A stretch of DNA of 64,000 nt, from the NCBI RefSeq assembly GCF_030674635.1, contig NZ_CP089978.1:1488001-1552000 (forward strand), written 5' to 3'. Origin of the DNA: Moraxella sp. ZY210820. GTDB taxonomy: Bacteria; Pseudomonadota; Gammaproteobacteria; Pseudomonadales; Moraxellaceae. Each line of letters begins with the position of its first letter. Positions within the stretch are counted from its first letter, which is position 1. Both the position numbers and the translations under genes were made by a program. This document shows positions 20,760-27,934 of this stretch, piece after piece. The notes beneath the pieces are model-generated. The model was not told the origin of the DNA. It worked only from the letters and a program-made list of their open reading frames with translations, and searched no databases.

Positions 20760-20886
20760 TATAGTAAATTCAATTCAAAATGGAACAGTAGGGGCGAATT
20801 ATATTCGCCCAAGTAATTGATTTTACAAAGGGTTTATGTAATAAACCCCTACATTTATTGTATTATTCTGATATAAATCGACTATA
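20760..20886. repeat. MITE-like repeat, family A copy 1
   Basis: About 123 bp (20762-20884) running from TAGTAAATTCAATTC to ATAAATCGACTA and flanked by TA on each side. The ends form an imperfect terminal inverted repeat (TAGTAAAT / TAGTCGAT). Inside are two hairpins: GGGCGAAT-tat-ATTCGCCC and GGGTTTAT-gta-ATAAACCC. It lies between the Slam and kdsD genes. Further copies are at 26925, 45055, 61410 and, worn and inverted, 55240. Confidence 0.85.
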
Positions 20887-20889
20887 TTA

Positions 20890-22341
20890 TTAAAATGTTT
20901 TTTGTAGTTTAATATTCACTTCATGTGCATCATAATCATAAAACCATGAAATATTACTTTTCATTTTGCTATATTTATAGCCTAATACAGGATAAAATCC
21001 TTTAAAATTCATATTTGGCATGGCATAAGATAAAATATAATTTTGCTCCTTATTTCGAGCAGGTTTTGGGTCAATCAATACATTTTCCATTTGATAATTT
21101 GTTTGTTTAAACATCGCCAAAGCTGTTAAATTAGATTGGTTATCAAACACATGATAAGCCCCTAAACGAGCAGTATATTGTTTAAATGAATTAGTATCAT
21201 CATTGATATTTTTATCAGCATAATTTGCCCCCATAAAAGCTAATGTTTTAGGCGAAAGTTGATAACTGAATGTTAAATAAGTTGTAAAAATATTGCCATT
21301 ATAATACTCTTTATTAAGACTGTTTTTAAAATTATTCTTTTGATATTCACTTTGTAAATTTAATCCTATTTTTTCATTAAGTTGATTATTATAATCGACT
21401 CCTAACCCATAAGCATCATACATTGATTGTGCTGAATGACGATAATGTTCATAAAAGGGATAAAGATTCAAACTCTGTTTTGCATTTTGGAATTTATAGC
21501 CCAATGCAGTATTGACCGTTTGCTGACTTTGGCTTGATTCAGTATCATAAATTGAACCATACGCTAAGGTTTTAAAATACAATGAATGTTGCTCATGCAA
21601 TGGAATATGTTTAGCGATTGTCGCATTATATGTCCATAATCCATCACTCACAGCGGATTCTGCAGTACGTAATTGTGTACAAATTTGTTGCCCATTGATG
21701 ATAAATTGTGTATAACATTGTGAACCACCTGATTTTTGATTAACATTATTATTATAACTCATACCGACTGCAATAGATCCTTGCCATTGAAAACGTTGTG
21801 CAATCGCTTGTAAATAAATATCAATAACTTCTTGAATTTGTTCAGGTAACTGCGGATAAATCGCTTGAAAATGCTGTTTCGCCTCTTCATTTTTATGATT
21901 TTCAAATAAAATGCGAGCTAATTCTAAACGCCCTCGTGTAAAATCAACATCATATTCAAGCATGGTTTTAAAATAGTGTTCAGCTTGTTTATAATCACGT
22001 TTTGATTTCGCTAAAATTCCTTTAGAAAAATAAACAATCACAGGGCTATAATATTCTAATTGCTGATAACGCTGTAAATAATGATTTAAATCTTGCCAAT
22101 CTTGTTGATTAATGGCTATAAATATCGCCTGTGTTAAACTTGCCTCATTGTCTTCCACATGATTTTGATTTTTTATTGCTGTGATTTTATCTAAAACTTC
22201 TGTGCCTGATAATAATTGTTCTTGTTGTTGCTGTTGCGTGAGTTTATATTGTTGTTCTAATTGATGGCGATTTTGCTCATCAGTTGCCCAAACATTAACT
22301 GTCATCAAACAACTCAATACACACACAGCTATTTTGTTCAT
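20890..22341 (-). CDS. Slam-type surface protein secretion translocon (TPR + DUF560 barrel), hemophilin exporter
   Basis: A 483-residue outer-membrane protein of the Slam (surface lipoprotein assembly modulator, type XI secretion) family. A signal peptide (about 1-20, ending VWATD) precedes a glutamine-rich helix, then TPR-like helices (about 70-190, including YFKTMLEYDVDFTRGRLELARILFENH). A C-terminal beta barrel (DUF560, about 195-483) ends in the outer-membrane signature KLQKTF. It stands directly downstream of the hemophilin-like gene, so that protein is its likely substrate, as for HsmA in Acinetobacter baumannii. A large hairpin separates the two genes. The assignment rests on architecture plus context. 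Confidence 0.88.
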   Translation of the reverse strand: MNKIAVCVLSCLMTVNVWATDEQNRHQLEQQYKLTQQQQQEQLLSGTEVLDKITAIKNQNHVEDNEASLTQAIFIAINQQDWQDLNHYLQRYQQLEYYSPVIVYFSKGILAKSKRDYKQAEHYFKTMLEYDVDFTRGRLELARILFENHKNEEAKQHFQAIYPQLPEQIQEVIDIYLQAIAQRFQWQGSIAVGMSYNNNVNQKSGGSQCYTQFIINGQQICTQLRTAESAVSDGLWTYNATIAKHIPLHEQHSLYFKTLAYGSIYDTESSQSQQTVNTALGYKFQNAKQSLNLYPFYEHYRHSAQSMYDAYGLGVDYNNQLNEKIGLNLQSEYQKNNFKNSLNKEYYNGNIFTTYLTFSYQLSPKTLAFMGANYADKNINDDTNSFKQYTARLGAYHVFDNQSNLTALAMFKQTNYQMENVLIDPKPARNKEQNYILSYAMPNMNFKGFYPVLGYKYSKMKSNISWFYDYDAHEVNIKLQKTF

Positions 22342-22422
22342 ATTCCACTCATCTTTTAAAATATAAATAAGATTGTTAAGCGGTTATTCCTAACAATCTC
22401 ATGATGTTAAATTTTGCACAAT

Positions 22423-22476
22423 AAACTCCTAAATTAAATTTTATTAACATAAAATTGAAATTAAATTTAGGAGTTT
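22423..22476 (-). terminator. Large hairpin between hemophilin and Slam genes (partial terminator or mRNA stabiliser)
   Basis: AAACTCCTAAATT / AATTTAGGAGTTT is a perfect 13-bp outer stem. An inner 8-bp stem (AATTTTAT / ATAAAATT) extends it. On the minus strand it begins 26 bases past the hphA-like stop codon and is followed by only a short U-rich stretch, so termination may be incomplete. It would let some transcripts run on into the Slam gene. Confidence 0.65.
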
Positions 22477-22501
22477 TTACTATTTAATGCCCTATAACAA
22501 C

Positions 22502-23416
22502 TCATTGTTTGCTACCGCCAAAGGCTGTATCAAATTTGCTGTTTGCACCACCAAAAGTCGCTACACCTGCCACAGAAGCTGCATTTGTACCAAAGAATTG
22601 ACCTTTAATGTCTCCTTCAACCTTACCATTCGCAACCGCTTTACCAGTAATTTCACCTAAATTTCTAGTTTTAAATGAACCATCAATACTTAAAGTATTG
22701 GTAACATTCGCTCCGCCATTCACTGCACGGTTTAAATTACCTGCAATAGTTTTAGCTTTAAAATCAGCTTTTAACGTACCTGTCAATAAATTGTTTGCTG
22801 CTGCAGTTGTAGAGTTACCAGTCCAACCATTCCACACATTACCGACTTGACCATTATATTGGTTAATACCCACGACATTATAGGTTGCTGTACCTGTTGT
22901 TGGCACACTTAAACCATCAGTTTTACCCACATAATATACGGTACGGTCTTTATCGCTTGCTGATGTGGTACTTGCTTGGTGCCACTCGCCAAAGTAAACA
23001 TTGTTTGGTAATTCTTTATAAGAGAATTTACCTAAAGTTGAATGGTCTGGTACTCGTGGTAATTTAACCCATTTATTCATATCCAACTGAACCACGCCAG
23101 CAGAATCTTGACCACCGACATTCATCACAACACGAGTTGTAGTTCGTTCTGCTGTTGCACGTAAATTTGCAATATCTACAAATTTGTTATTAACCTGAGA
23201 GCCATTAGTGGTATTAATAACGGCAATACCTGAATTACCAATTTGGTCTGCTTTATGTGATGGCTCAAATTTTTCACCGTTTACAATAATAGCATCTCCA
23301 ACTGCACCCACACGTACTTTAGCTTCATTACTTGAATGACCTACTACACCAGCATGAGCTACACCAACCGCGAAACCTGAGATGGCAACTGCCACCGCTA
23401 ATTGTTGAATTTTCAT
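22502..23416 (-). CDS. hphA: Secreted hemophilin-like heme-binding protein (HphA type)
   Basis: A 304-residue exported protein. The signal peptide (about 1-22) ends AHAG with no cysteine after it, so it is not a lipoprotein and should be released. The N-terminal domain has the hemophilin-like stretches NNVYFGEWHQ, RTVYYVGKTDG and ATYNVVGINQYNG. The C-terminal part (about 205-304) is a small beta barrel of the TbpB/Slam-substrate type with IDGSFKTR, VEGDIKGQFFGTNAA and a final FDTAFGGSK. Hemophilins take heme from host hemoproteins and hand it to a TonB receptor. It sits between the receptor and Slam genes and has a Fur-type operator upstream; GGAG precedes the ATG. The heme-ligand histidine cannot be fixed from sequence alone. 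Confidence 0.85.
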   Translation of the reverse strand: MKIQQLAVAVAISGFAVGVAHAGVVGHSSNEAKVRVGAVGDAIIVNGEKFEPSHKADQIGNSGIAVINTTNGSQVNNKFVDIANLRATAERTTTRVVMNVGGQDSAGVVQLDMNKWVKLPRVPDHSTLGKFSYKELPNNVYFGEWHQASTTSASDKDRTVYYVGKTDGLSVPTTGTATYNVVGINQYNGQVGNVWNGWTGNSTTAAANNLLTGTLKADFKAKTIAGNLNRAVNGGANVTNTLSIDGSFKTRNLGEITGKAVANGKVEGDIKGQFFGTNAASVAGVATFGGANSKFDTAFGGSKQ

Positions 23417-23455
23417 AGAGTTTACTCCATTGAAAGATTAATCTTAAATTTAAAT

Positions 23456-23490
23456 ATAAACTTAATGATTTTAATTATCATTAAGTTTAT
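23456..23490. promoter_or_regulatory. Fur-type operator upstream of the hemophilin gene
   Basis: A perfect 14-bp inverted repeat (ATAAACTTAATGAT / ATCATTAAGTTTAT) around a 7-base spacer. Its centre, TGATTTTAATTATCA (23466-23480), matches the 7-1-7 Fur model TGATAATnATTATCA at 12 of 14 positions. It lies 40-74 bases before the hphA-like start, so repression by iron-loaded Fur is the natural reading. Confidence 0.7.
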
Positions 23491-23571
23491 ACTTAAATCA
23501 TACAGCGTTTTAAAATTGATTGCAAGCACTTTTTTCAATTTTTTTACTATTTGGTATTTTTTTATGATAAA

Positions 23572-23605
23572 AGAATGGCAAGCCCTGTTACAGTCTTACC
23601 ATTCT
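23572..23605 (-). terminator. Terminator after the hphR-like receptor gene
   Basis: AGAATGG-c-AAG / CTT-a-CCATTCT, a 10-pair stem with one internal mismatch, followed on the minus strand by TTTTATC and an A-rich stretch. It starts 19 bases beyond the receptor's stop codon, so the hemophilin gene probably relies mainly on its own promoter. Confidence 0.6.
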
Positions 23606-23623
23606 CTACACTAAGCGAGCAAA

Positions 23624-26600
23624 TTAAAACTTATAATCAATACCTAATTTAAAAGTACGCCCCGGTGCTGGGAAAACCGTACGTGTTAATGCATCTGGGT
23701 GATATACATTAGTTAAGTTTGTACCAATCAACGATAATTTTAAATTCGGCATAGGTTTATAGTCCATATAGGCATCAACTGTATAGTAAGATTTCCATAC
23801 ATCACTACCAGTTCCTCTATTGAGAGTATCTCCCCAGCATGCAATCACACCTTGACATTCAGCTTTCAATTTTTTGAAATTTGCACTACTTTGATAGCTG
23901 ACACGGCTACCAAGCACCAAACGGTCATCTAAAAAGCGTGAACCTACACTTAAGCTAACAGAATGCTTTGGCGGAATCGCTCCACGCAAATAGCCATTAG
24001 GAAAACCACCTGTAAAACAAGTTCTCGTATTTGGGTCATATTTGTACAACTTACCTAATTTTATCTGAGCTCGTGCATCACACATTTCACTCTTCATTAA
24101 GTAACTATAACTTATATCAGCAAATACTTTACCTGTATCCATACGCCCTTGTAACTCGATGCCTTGTGTATCTAAGCGTTCATATTGCGTAAAAAAGTTC
24201 GATAAAGCACTTTCGTTACGGTCAATCACATTGGTTAAACGATTGCGGTAATAGTTCAATTTAATATCCGCATTTTTCCAATTTGGTAGCCAACGGGTTA
24301 AATCTTGTACATAGCCTACTTCTAAATTTTTAGCCACTTCAGGCTCTAAATAATCAATGAGCAATTTACCCCAACTATTTGGATCAATTTTATACGGATT
24401 TTGTGAAAAACCTGCTAAACCTTCATACATCGAAGGGAAGCGTGTAACTTGATTATAACGTGCATAAATACGGTTATACGGTGTAAACGCATAACTAATC
24501 GAAATAGAAGGGTCAAACTCACCTTTATATTTGCGTTTACCCAAATCCGCAAGTCTAAAGCCCTCGCCCCATAACCCATCACCTACACCCCCCGAAAAAA
24601 ACTCACCTTCTCGTTTAATTAAATGTGTTTGATTATAGGGAGCGGTTTCTGCTGAAAAACGCCCATTTTTATCGGCATACCATTTATAATTACCTCTATA
24701 AAAGAAATCATCTCTATTATTTGTACGTACACTATAACCATCATAGCCATGTTTTGTTTTATAATCTTCAAGATTTTTGGCAATAAAAGCATTTAATTCA
24801 TCAAATTTTGCTTCTCTCTCATCATCATCCTCAATATCCCAAATGCCCCATTTCCTAGATAAAGCAAACCAATCAAATAGTGTCTCTTTTTCTTCTTCAG
24901 TTGGATTATACTGTACTGAATACCATTTAAACTCATTCATTTCAGGGTGTTTCCATTCGCCTTTAGCTACTTTTTCTTGTAAAAAAGTATCCTCTAAGCT
25001 GGCTTTACCCCAACGCCCACCCAGTTGAATATTGAGTTTATCCGTCGCTTGCCAGTTTAAATGCGTCCAAAAACTATGCTCATCTCGTTCGCCTGCTTTC
25101 GGTGGAAAAATATAGGAAGAAATATTATCACCCCATTCACATTGACCATCAGCATTAAACCCAGTATAGCAGAATTGCGGTATCGGAGACATAGAAGCAG
25201 TTTGTTTCTGACGATGTAAATTATAGCCTAGCGTTAAATTTAAATTATCTTTTAACTGGAAATTATTACTTAAATCAAAACCATATTGTTTATTACGCAC
25301 CAAATGTAAAGCAGAATTAACAATTTCTGTTACGCTAGGATTTAAATCATGCCCCATTTTTTCTTTATATTTTTGGCGTATCTCATCTAACTGAGCTTGA
25401 CTAATTTTACAAGATAAATCAAAAGATGTTGTTTGCAAAACATAACCATCACTTTTTAAACAGCCTGAAGCAAGTAACATTTTTGCAAAATCCTGCTCAT
25501 ATATAGCATCAGCCCCTCTTGGTAATGCAATCGGTGCACCACTACTATTATTATGGCTCGTAGTTTTACTATACCATGCACTGGTTTTTAAATTCAGCCA
25601 ACGGTTTTGCTCTGGATTGATTTTATAGTCAATACGCCCTGCATTTTGCTCAACGATAGCAGGTGTCCATTGCACACCAATGGTTGTATTTGGTCCATAA
25701 TCGAACACATTTTTCATGATTTCTGAATAGACAGAGCGTGTATTCATTACTTCGCCATATTGTATATCGCTTTTACGCCAGCTTAGGTTAATTTCTTGAC
25801 CTTTTGGTAAATGCCAATTATTTTTAAGTAGCCAAGTTTCATTTTTACTGCCTGTATTTGGCACTTCATAGCTTGGTGGCATAATTTCTGCAAAATTAAT
25901 CACATCATCATCATCTCTGTTATCCGTTTTACCGAATTTAGTATAATAATCGCTCGCATTGCGTGAGCCTGAAAAGTAGTTCCCTTGTTCACGTTTGCTA
26001 TAAGCGACCATCACATCGGTTAAATCATTTTTTCCTGCAACAGCAAAACGCAAGGCATAATCATCAAAAAATTTATTTTTACCACTATTTTTCAATGGTG
26101 TATAAAGTTGTGGATTAGCATCACCAAATAATGTCCAAAAATTTTCACCTTCATCAAAGCGTTCGCCATAGTTAATTTTTGGATAGCGTGGTTTTACCGA
26201 GTTATTATTGGTTTCGTATTTGACACTTACCCCCCAATTTTTACCATCAATAAGCACATCTTTAGCATCAATAGTATTGAGCATTACCGCACCGCCAACC
26301 GCTAATGGCATACCATGATTCAGCTCAGTTGCTCCTTTATAGGCACGCACTTCGCTGATTAAGTTTGGATCTACATAAGTACGGTTATTGACCCCTGAAT
26401 AACCACGATACACGGTATATTCAGAACGTGTACCATCAACTACAACAGGAATACGCCCTTCGCCTTGTAGACCACGAATATTGGGAGAAATCGCCCCATT
26501 ATTGCGTGAATCACTACTATGTACGCCTGCCACACCGCTCAATAAATCAGCTGGATTTACCCCTTTATAACGTTCGACTTCTTCTTTTTCTTTGTAAATA

Positions 26601-26818
26601 CTAACAATATTCTCTTTGAATTGTTCTTTTTTACCCTGTTCATAACGAGTTTCTTGTTCCGCAGTAACTTCGATGGTTGGTAACTCTTCAGCCTGTACTG
26701 CGGTGCTATTTTCTGTATTAGCAAATGCAGAATGACTCATCGCAATCGCTAACGCTAATGCGGACATTTTCCATAATACAGCTACAACTTTGCTGTTCTT
26801 CACACGTTTTTTCAGCAT
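23624..26818 (-). CDS. hphR: TonB-dependent outer-membrane heme receptor (HphR type)
   Basis: A 1064-residue TonB-dependent receptor. A signal peptide (about 1-33, ending SAFAN) precedes the plug domain, with the TonB-box-like region LPTIEVTAE, then GVNPADLLSGVAGVHSSDSRNN, ISPNIRGLQGEGRIPVVVDGT and AVGGAVMLNTI. The 22-strand barrel has long extracellular loops and ends RTFKLGIDYKF. A terminal F is typical of BAM substrates. Specificity for hemophilin-delivered heme is inferred from position: receptor, hemophilin and Slam lie in order on one strand. AGGTG precedes the ATG, and a promoter plus Fur-type operator lies just upstream. Confidence 0.85.
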   Translation of the reverse strand: MLKKRVKNSKVVAVLWKMSALALAIAMSHSAFANTENSTAVQAEELPTIEVTAEQETRYEQGKKEQFKENIVSIYKEKEEVERYKGVNPADLLSGVAGVHSSDSRNNGAISPNIRGLQGEGRIPVVVDGTRSEYTVYRGYSGVNNRTYVDPNLISEVRAYKGATELNHGMPLAVGGAVMLNTIDAKDVLIDGKNWGVSVKYETNNNSVKPRYPKINYGERFDEGENFWTLFGDANPQLYTPLKNSGKNKFFDDYALRFAVAGKNDLTDVMVAYSKREQGNYFSGSRNASDYYTKFGKTDNRDDDDVINFAEIMPPSYEVPNTGSKNETWLLKNNWHLPKGQEINLSWRKSDIQYGEVMNTRSVYSEIMKNVFDYGPNTTIGVQWTPAIVEQNAGRIDYKINPEQNRWLNLKTSAWYSKTTSHNNSSGAPIALPRGADAIYEQDFAKMLLASGCLKSDGYVLQTTSFDLSCKISQAQLDEIRQKYKEKMGHDLNPSVTEIVNSALHLVRNKQYGFDLSNNFQLKDNLNLTLGYNLHRQKQTASMSPIPQFCYTGFNADGQCEWGDNISSYIFPPKAGERDEHSFWTHLNWQATDKLNIQLGGRWGKASLEDTFLQEKVAKGEWKHPEMNEFKWYSVQYNPTEEEKETLFDWFALSRKWGIWDIEDDDEREAKFDELNAFIAKNLEDYKTKHGYDGYSVRTNNRDDFFYRGNYKWYADKNGRFSAETAPYNQTHLIKREGEFFSGGVGDGLWGEGFRLADLGKRKYKGEFDPSISISYAFTPYNRIYARYNQVTRFPSMYEGLAGFSQNPYKIDPNSWGKLLIDYLEPEVAKNLEVGYVQDLTRWLPNWKNADIKLNYYRNRLTNVIDRNESALSNFFTQYERLDTQGIELQGRMDTGKVFADISYSYLMKSEMCDARAQIKLGKLYKYDPNTRTCFTGGFPNGYLRGAIPPKHSVSLSVGSRFLDDRLVLGSRVSYQSSANFKKLKAECQGVIACWGDTLNRGTGSDVWKSYYTVDAYMDYKPMPNLKLSLIGTNLTNVYHPDALTRTVFPAPGRTFKLGIDYKF

Positions 26819-26843
26819 AAGACACCTTTAAAAATAGGATAAA

Positions 26844-26891
26844 TGATAATTAATATTATTAGTATTATAATAAAAATATTAAGTTTTGCAA
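26844..26891 (-). promoter_or_regulatory. Promoter and Fur-type operator of the hphR-like gene
   Basis: On the minus strand TTGCAA (26886-26891) and TATAAT (26864-26869) are separated by 16 bases, a good sigma-70 promoter. Immediately downstream TGATAATTAATATTA (26844-26858) matches the 7-1-7 Fur site at 12 of 14 positions, placing an iron-dependent operator at the expected transcription start. Confidence 0.7.
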
Positions 26892-26922
26892 TATTTTTTT
26901 TACCATTTGTTATTTTTTTAAT

Positions 26923-27050
26923 TATAGTAAATTCAATTTATAACTGGACAGTAGGGGCGAATTATATTCGTCCAAGTAATTGATTTTACAAAGGGTTTAT
27001 GTAATAAACCCCTACATTTGCTGTTATTGTTCTGATATAAATCGACTATA
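26923..27050. repeat. MITE-like repeat, family A copy 2
   Basis: About 124 bp (26925-27048) flanked by TA on each side. It is closely similar to copy 1 in the same orientation, with the same two internal hairpins; one arm base differs (ATTCGTCC). It lies upstream of the hphR-like promoter, so copies 1 and 2 bracket the whole heme locus. Confidence 0.85.
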
Positions 27051-27279
27051 AAAAGTCATTATCAACTCATATTAAGTTATTGATTTTTTTCTGATGGTAT
27101 AATGATTATCCACCTATACAAATTTGAATATTTTAAATCATATCAATATATTATGATTTTAAGTTAAGAATAGCGTTATTAAAATTAAATTTCATAAAGA
27201 AATAAATTCCAACTTGTTAAGTTGTTATTGAAGCTACTAAAATATATTTTTATTTTCAATAAGTGATGATAAGTTAAAC
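27051..27279. other. Non-coding stretch between repeat copy A2 and ubiC
   Basis: This completes a 461-base gap without a gene (26819-27279). No convincing open frame, RNA gene or long hairpin is visible. It is AT-rich. TATAATGATTATCC at about 27099-27112 resembles a promoter/Fur half site but no gene follows it on the plus strand. Confidence 0.4.
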
Positions 27280-27753
27280 CTAAACTGACTTTAAAATAAA
27301 CTGTTCAAATTCAGGTAAAAATGTTTCTTGTACAATAAAACAACTATTTCGCCAAATATAACGATTTTGTCTTGTCCATCCTTGCTCTAATTGAATAATA
27401 CGACGCTGACAATCACTCGGCACATAGCGAGAAAACAACAAATGTCCCATTGGACGATGTTTCAAAGTTTTAAATCGGCGAGCATGAGTCTGCATACTTA
27501 AAATGGGAAAAATACTTTTAGCTTGCACCCAAGCTTGCCGATTTACTCCTAACAAATAGCTTTCACGCACCCATGCAACATGATGATATGGCATATCTAA
27601 CCATAAACTATCCTGTAAAGTTAAACGCTGATAATATTCCGCTTGTAATTGTACAGCAAATTGCCCTTGTGCTAATTGTGTTAATTGTTTAGTTAATGAG
27701 CCTTGTGCGTATAGCCACGACTGTAAATGCTTAGGAATAGCTAATTTATTCAT
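27280..27753 (-). CDS. ubiC: Chorismate lyase (chorismate to 4-hydroxybenzoate)
   Basis: Cleaves chorismate to 4-hydroxybenzoate and pyruvate, the entry to ubiquinone synthesis. The 157 residues follow the UbiC pattern: WLYAQGSLTKQL at the start, HVAWVRESYLLGVNRQAWVQAKSIFP in the core, PMGHLLF, the YIWRNSCF strand and a final E-T-FLPEFE. Length matches E. coli UbiC (165). ubiA, its usual partner, does not follow. The start codon overlaps the stop of a 27-codon DUF188-like fragment upstream (ATGA), so translation may be coupled to that remnant. Confidence 0.88.
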   Translation of the reverse strand: MNKLAIPKHLQSWLYAQGSLTKQLTQLAQGQFAVQLQAEYYQRLTLQDSLWLDMPYHHVAWVRESYLLGVNRQAWVQAKSIFPILSMQTHARRFKTLKHRPMGHLLFSRYVPSDCQRRIIQLEQGWTRQNRYIWRNSCFIVQETFLPEFEQFILKSV

Positions 27754-27833
27754 AATATAGCAACCATTGTTAATTGCTTTTGAATAGTTTGTTGTAAGTA
27801 ATCAGCATCTACCCAAATTGTTAAATTATTCAT
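27750..27833 (-). pseudogene. 27-codon remnant of a DUF188 (YaiI/YqxD) gene coupled to ubiC
   Basis: A short frame reading MNNLTIWVDADYLQQTIQKQ and seven further residues, ending in a TGA that overlaps the ubiC ATG as ATGA. The start resembles the N-terminus of DUF188 proteins, in which a short hydrophobic lead into (I/V)WVDAD is followed by a helix. The remaining 120 or so residues of that family are absent. The best reading is an internally deleted gene; a short leader peptide that happens to carry WVDAD is the alternative. Confidence 0.5.
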
Positions 27834-27870
27834 AATCATCTAAAATAAAAATATAAATAAATCATAAGCA

Positions 27871-27919
27871 AAAAACCTATTTATTACCCTGCTAAAACAT
27901 TGTAAATAAATAGGTTTTT
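27871..27919 (-). terminator. Strong terminator after the FimX-like gene
   Basis: AAAAACCTATTTATT / AATAAATAGGTTTTT, a perfect 15-bp stem with a 19-base loop, ending on the minus strand in a T run. It lies 16 bases beyond the stop codon of the FimX-like gene and ends the epmB operon. Confidence 0.85.
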
Positions 27920-27934
27920 AAATTAATCTAAATA

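Noticed and set aside
23624..26818. Reading the TonB receptor as a siderophore receptor
   Set aside because: No siderophore genes are nearby; the adjacent hemophilin-like and Slam genes make heme the better assignment, though this stays inference.
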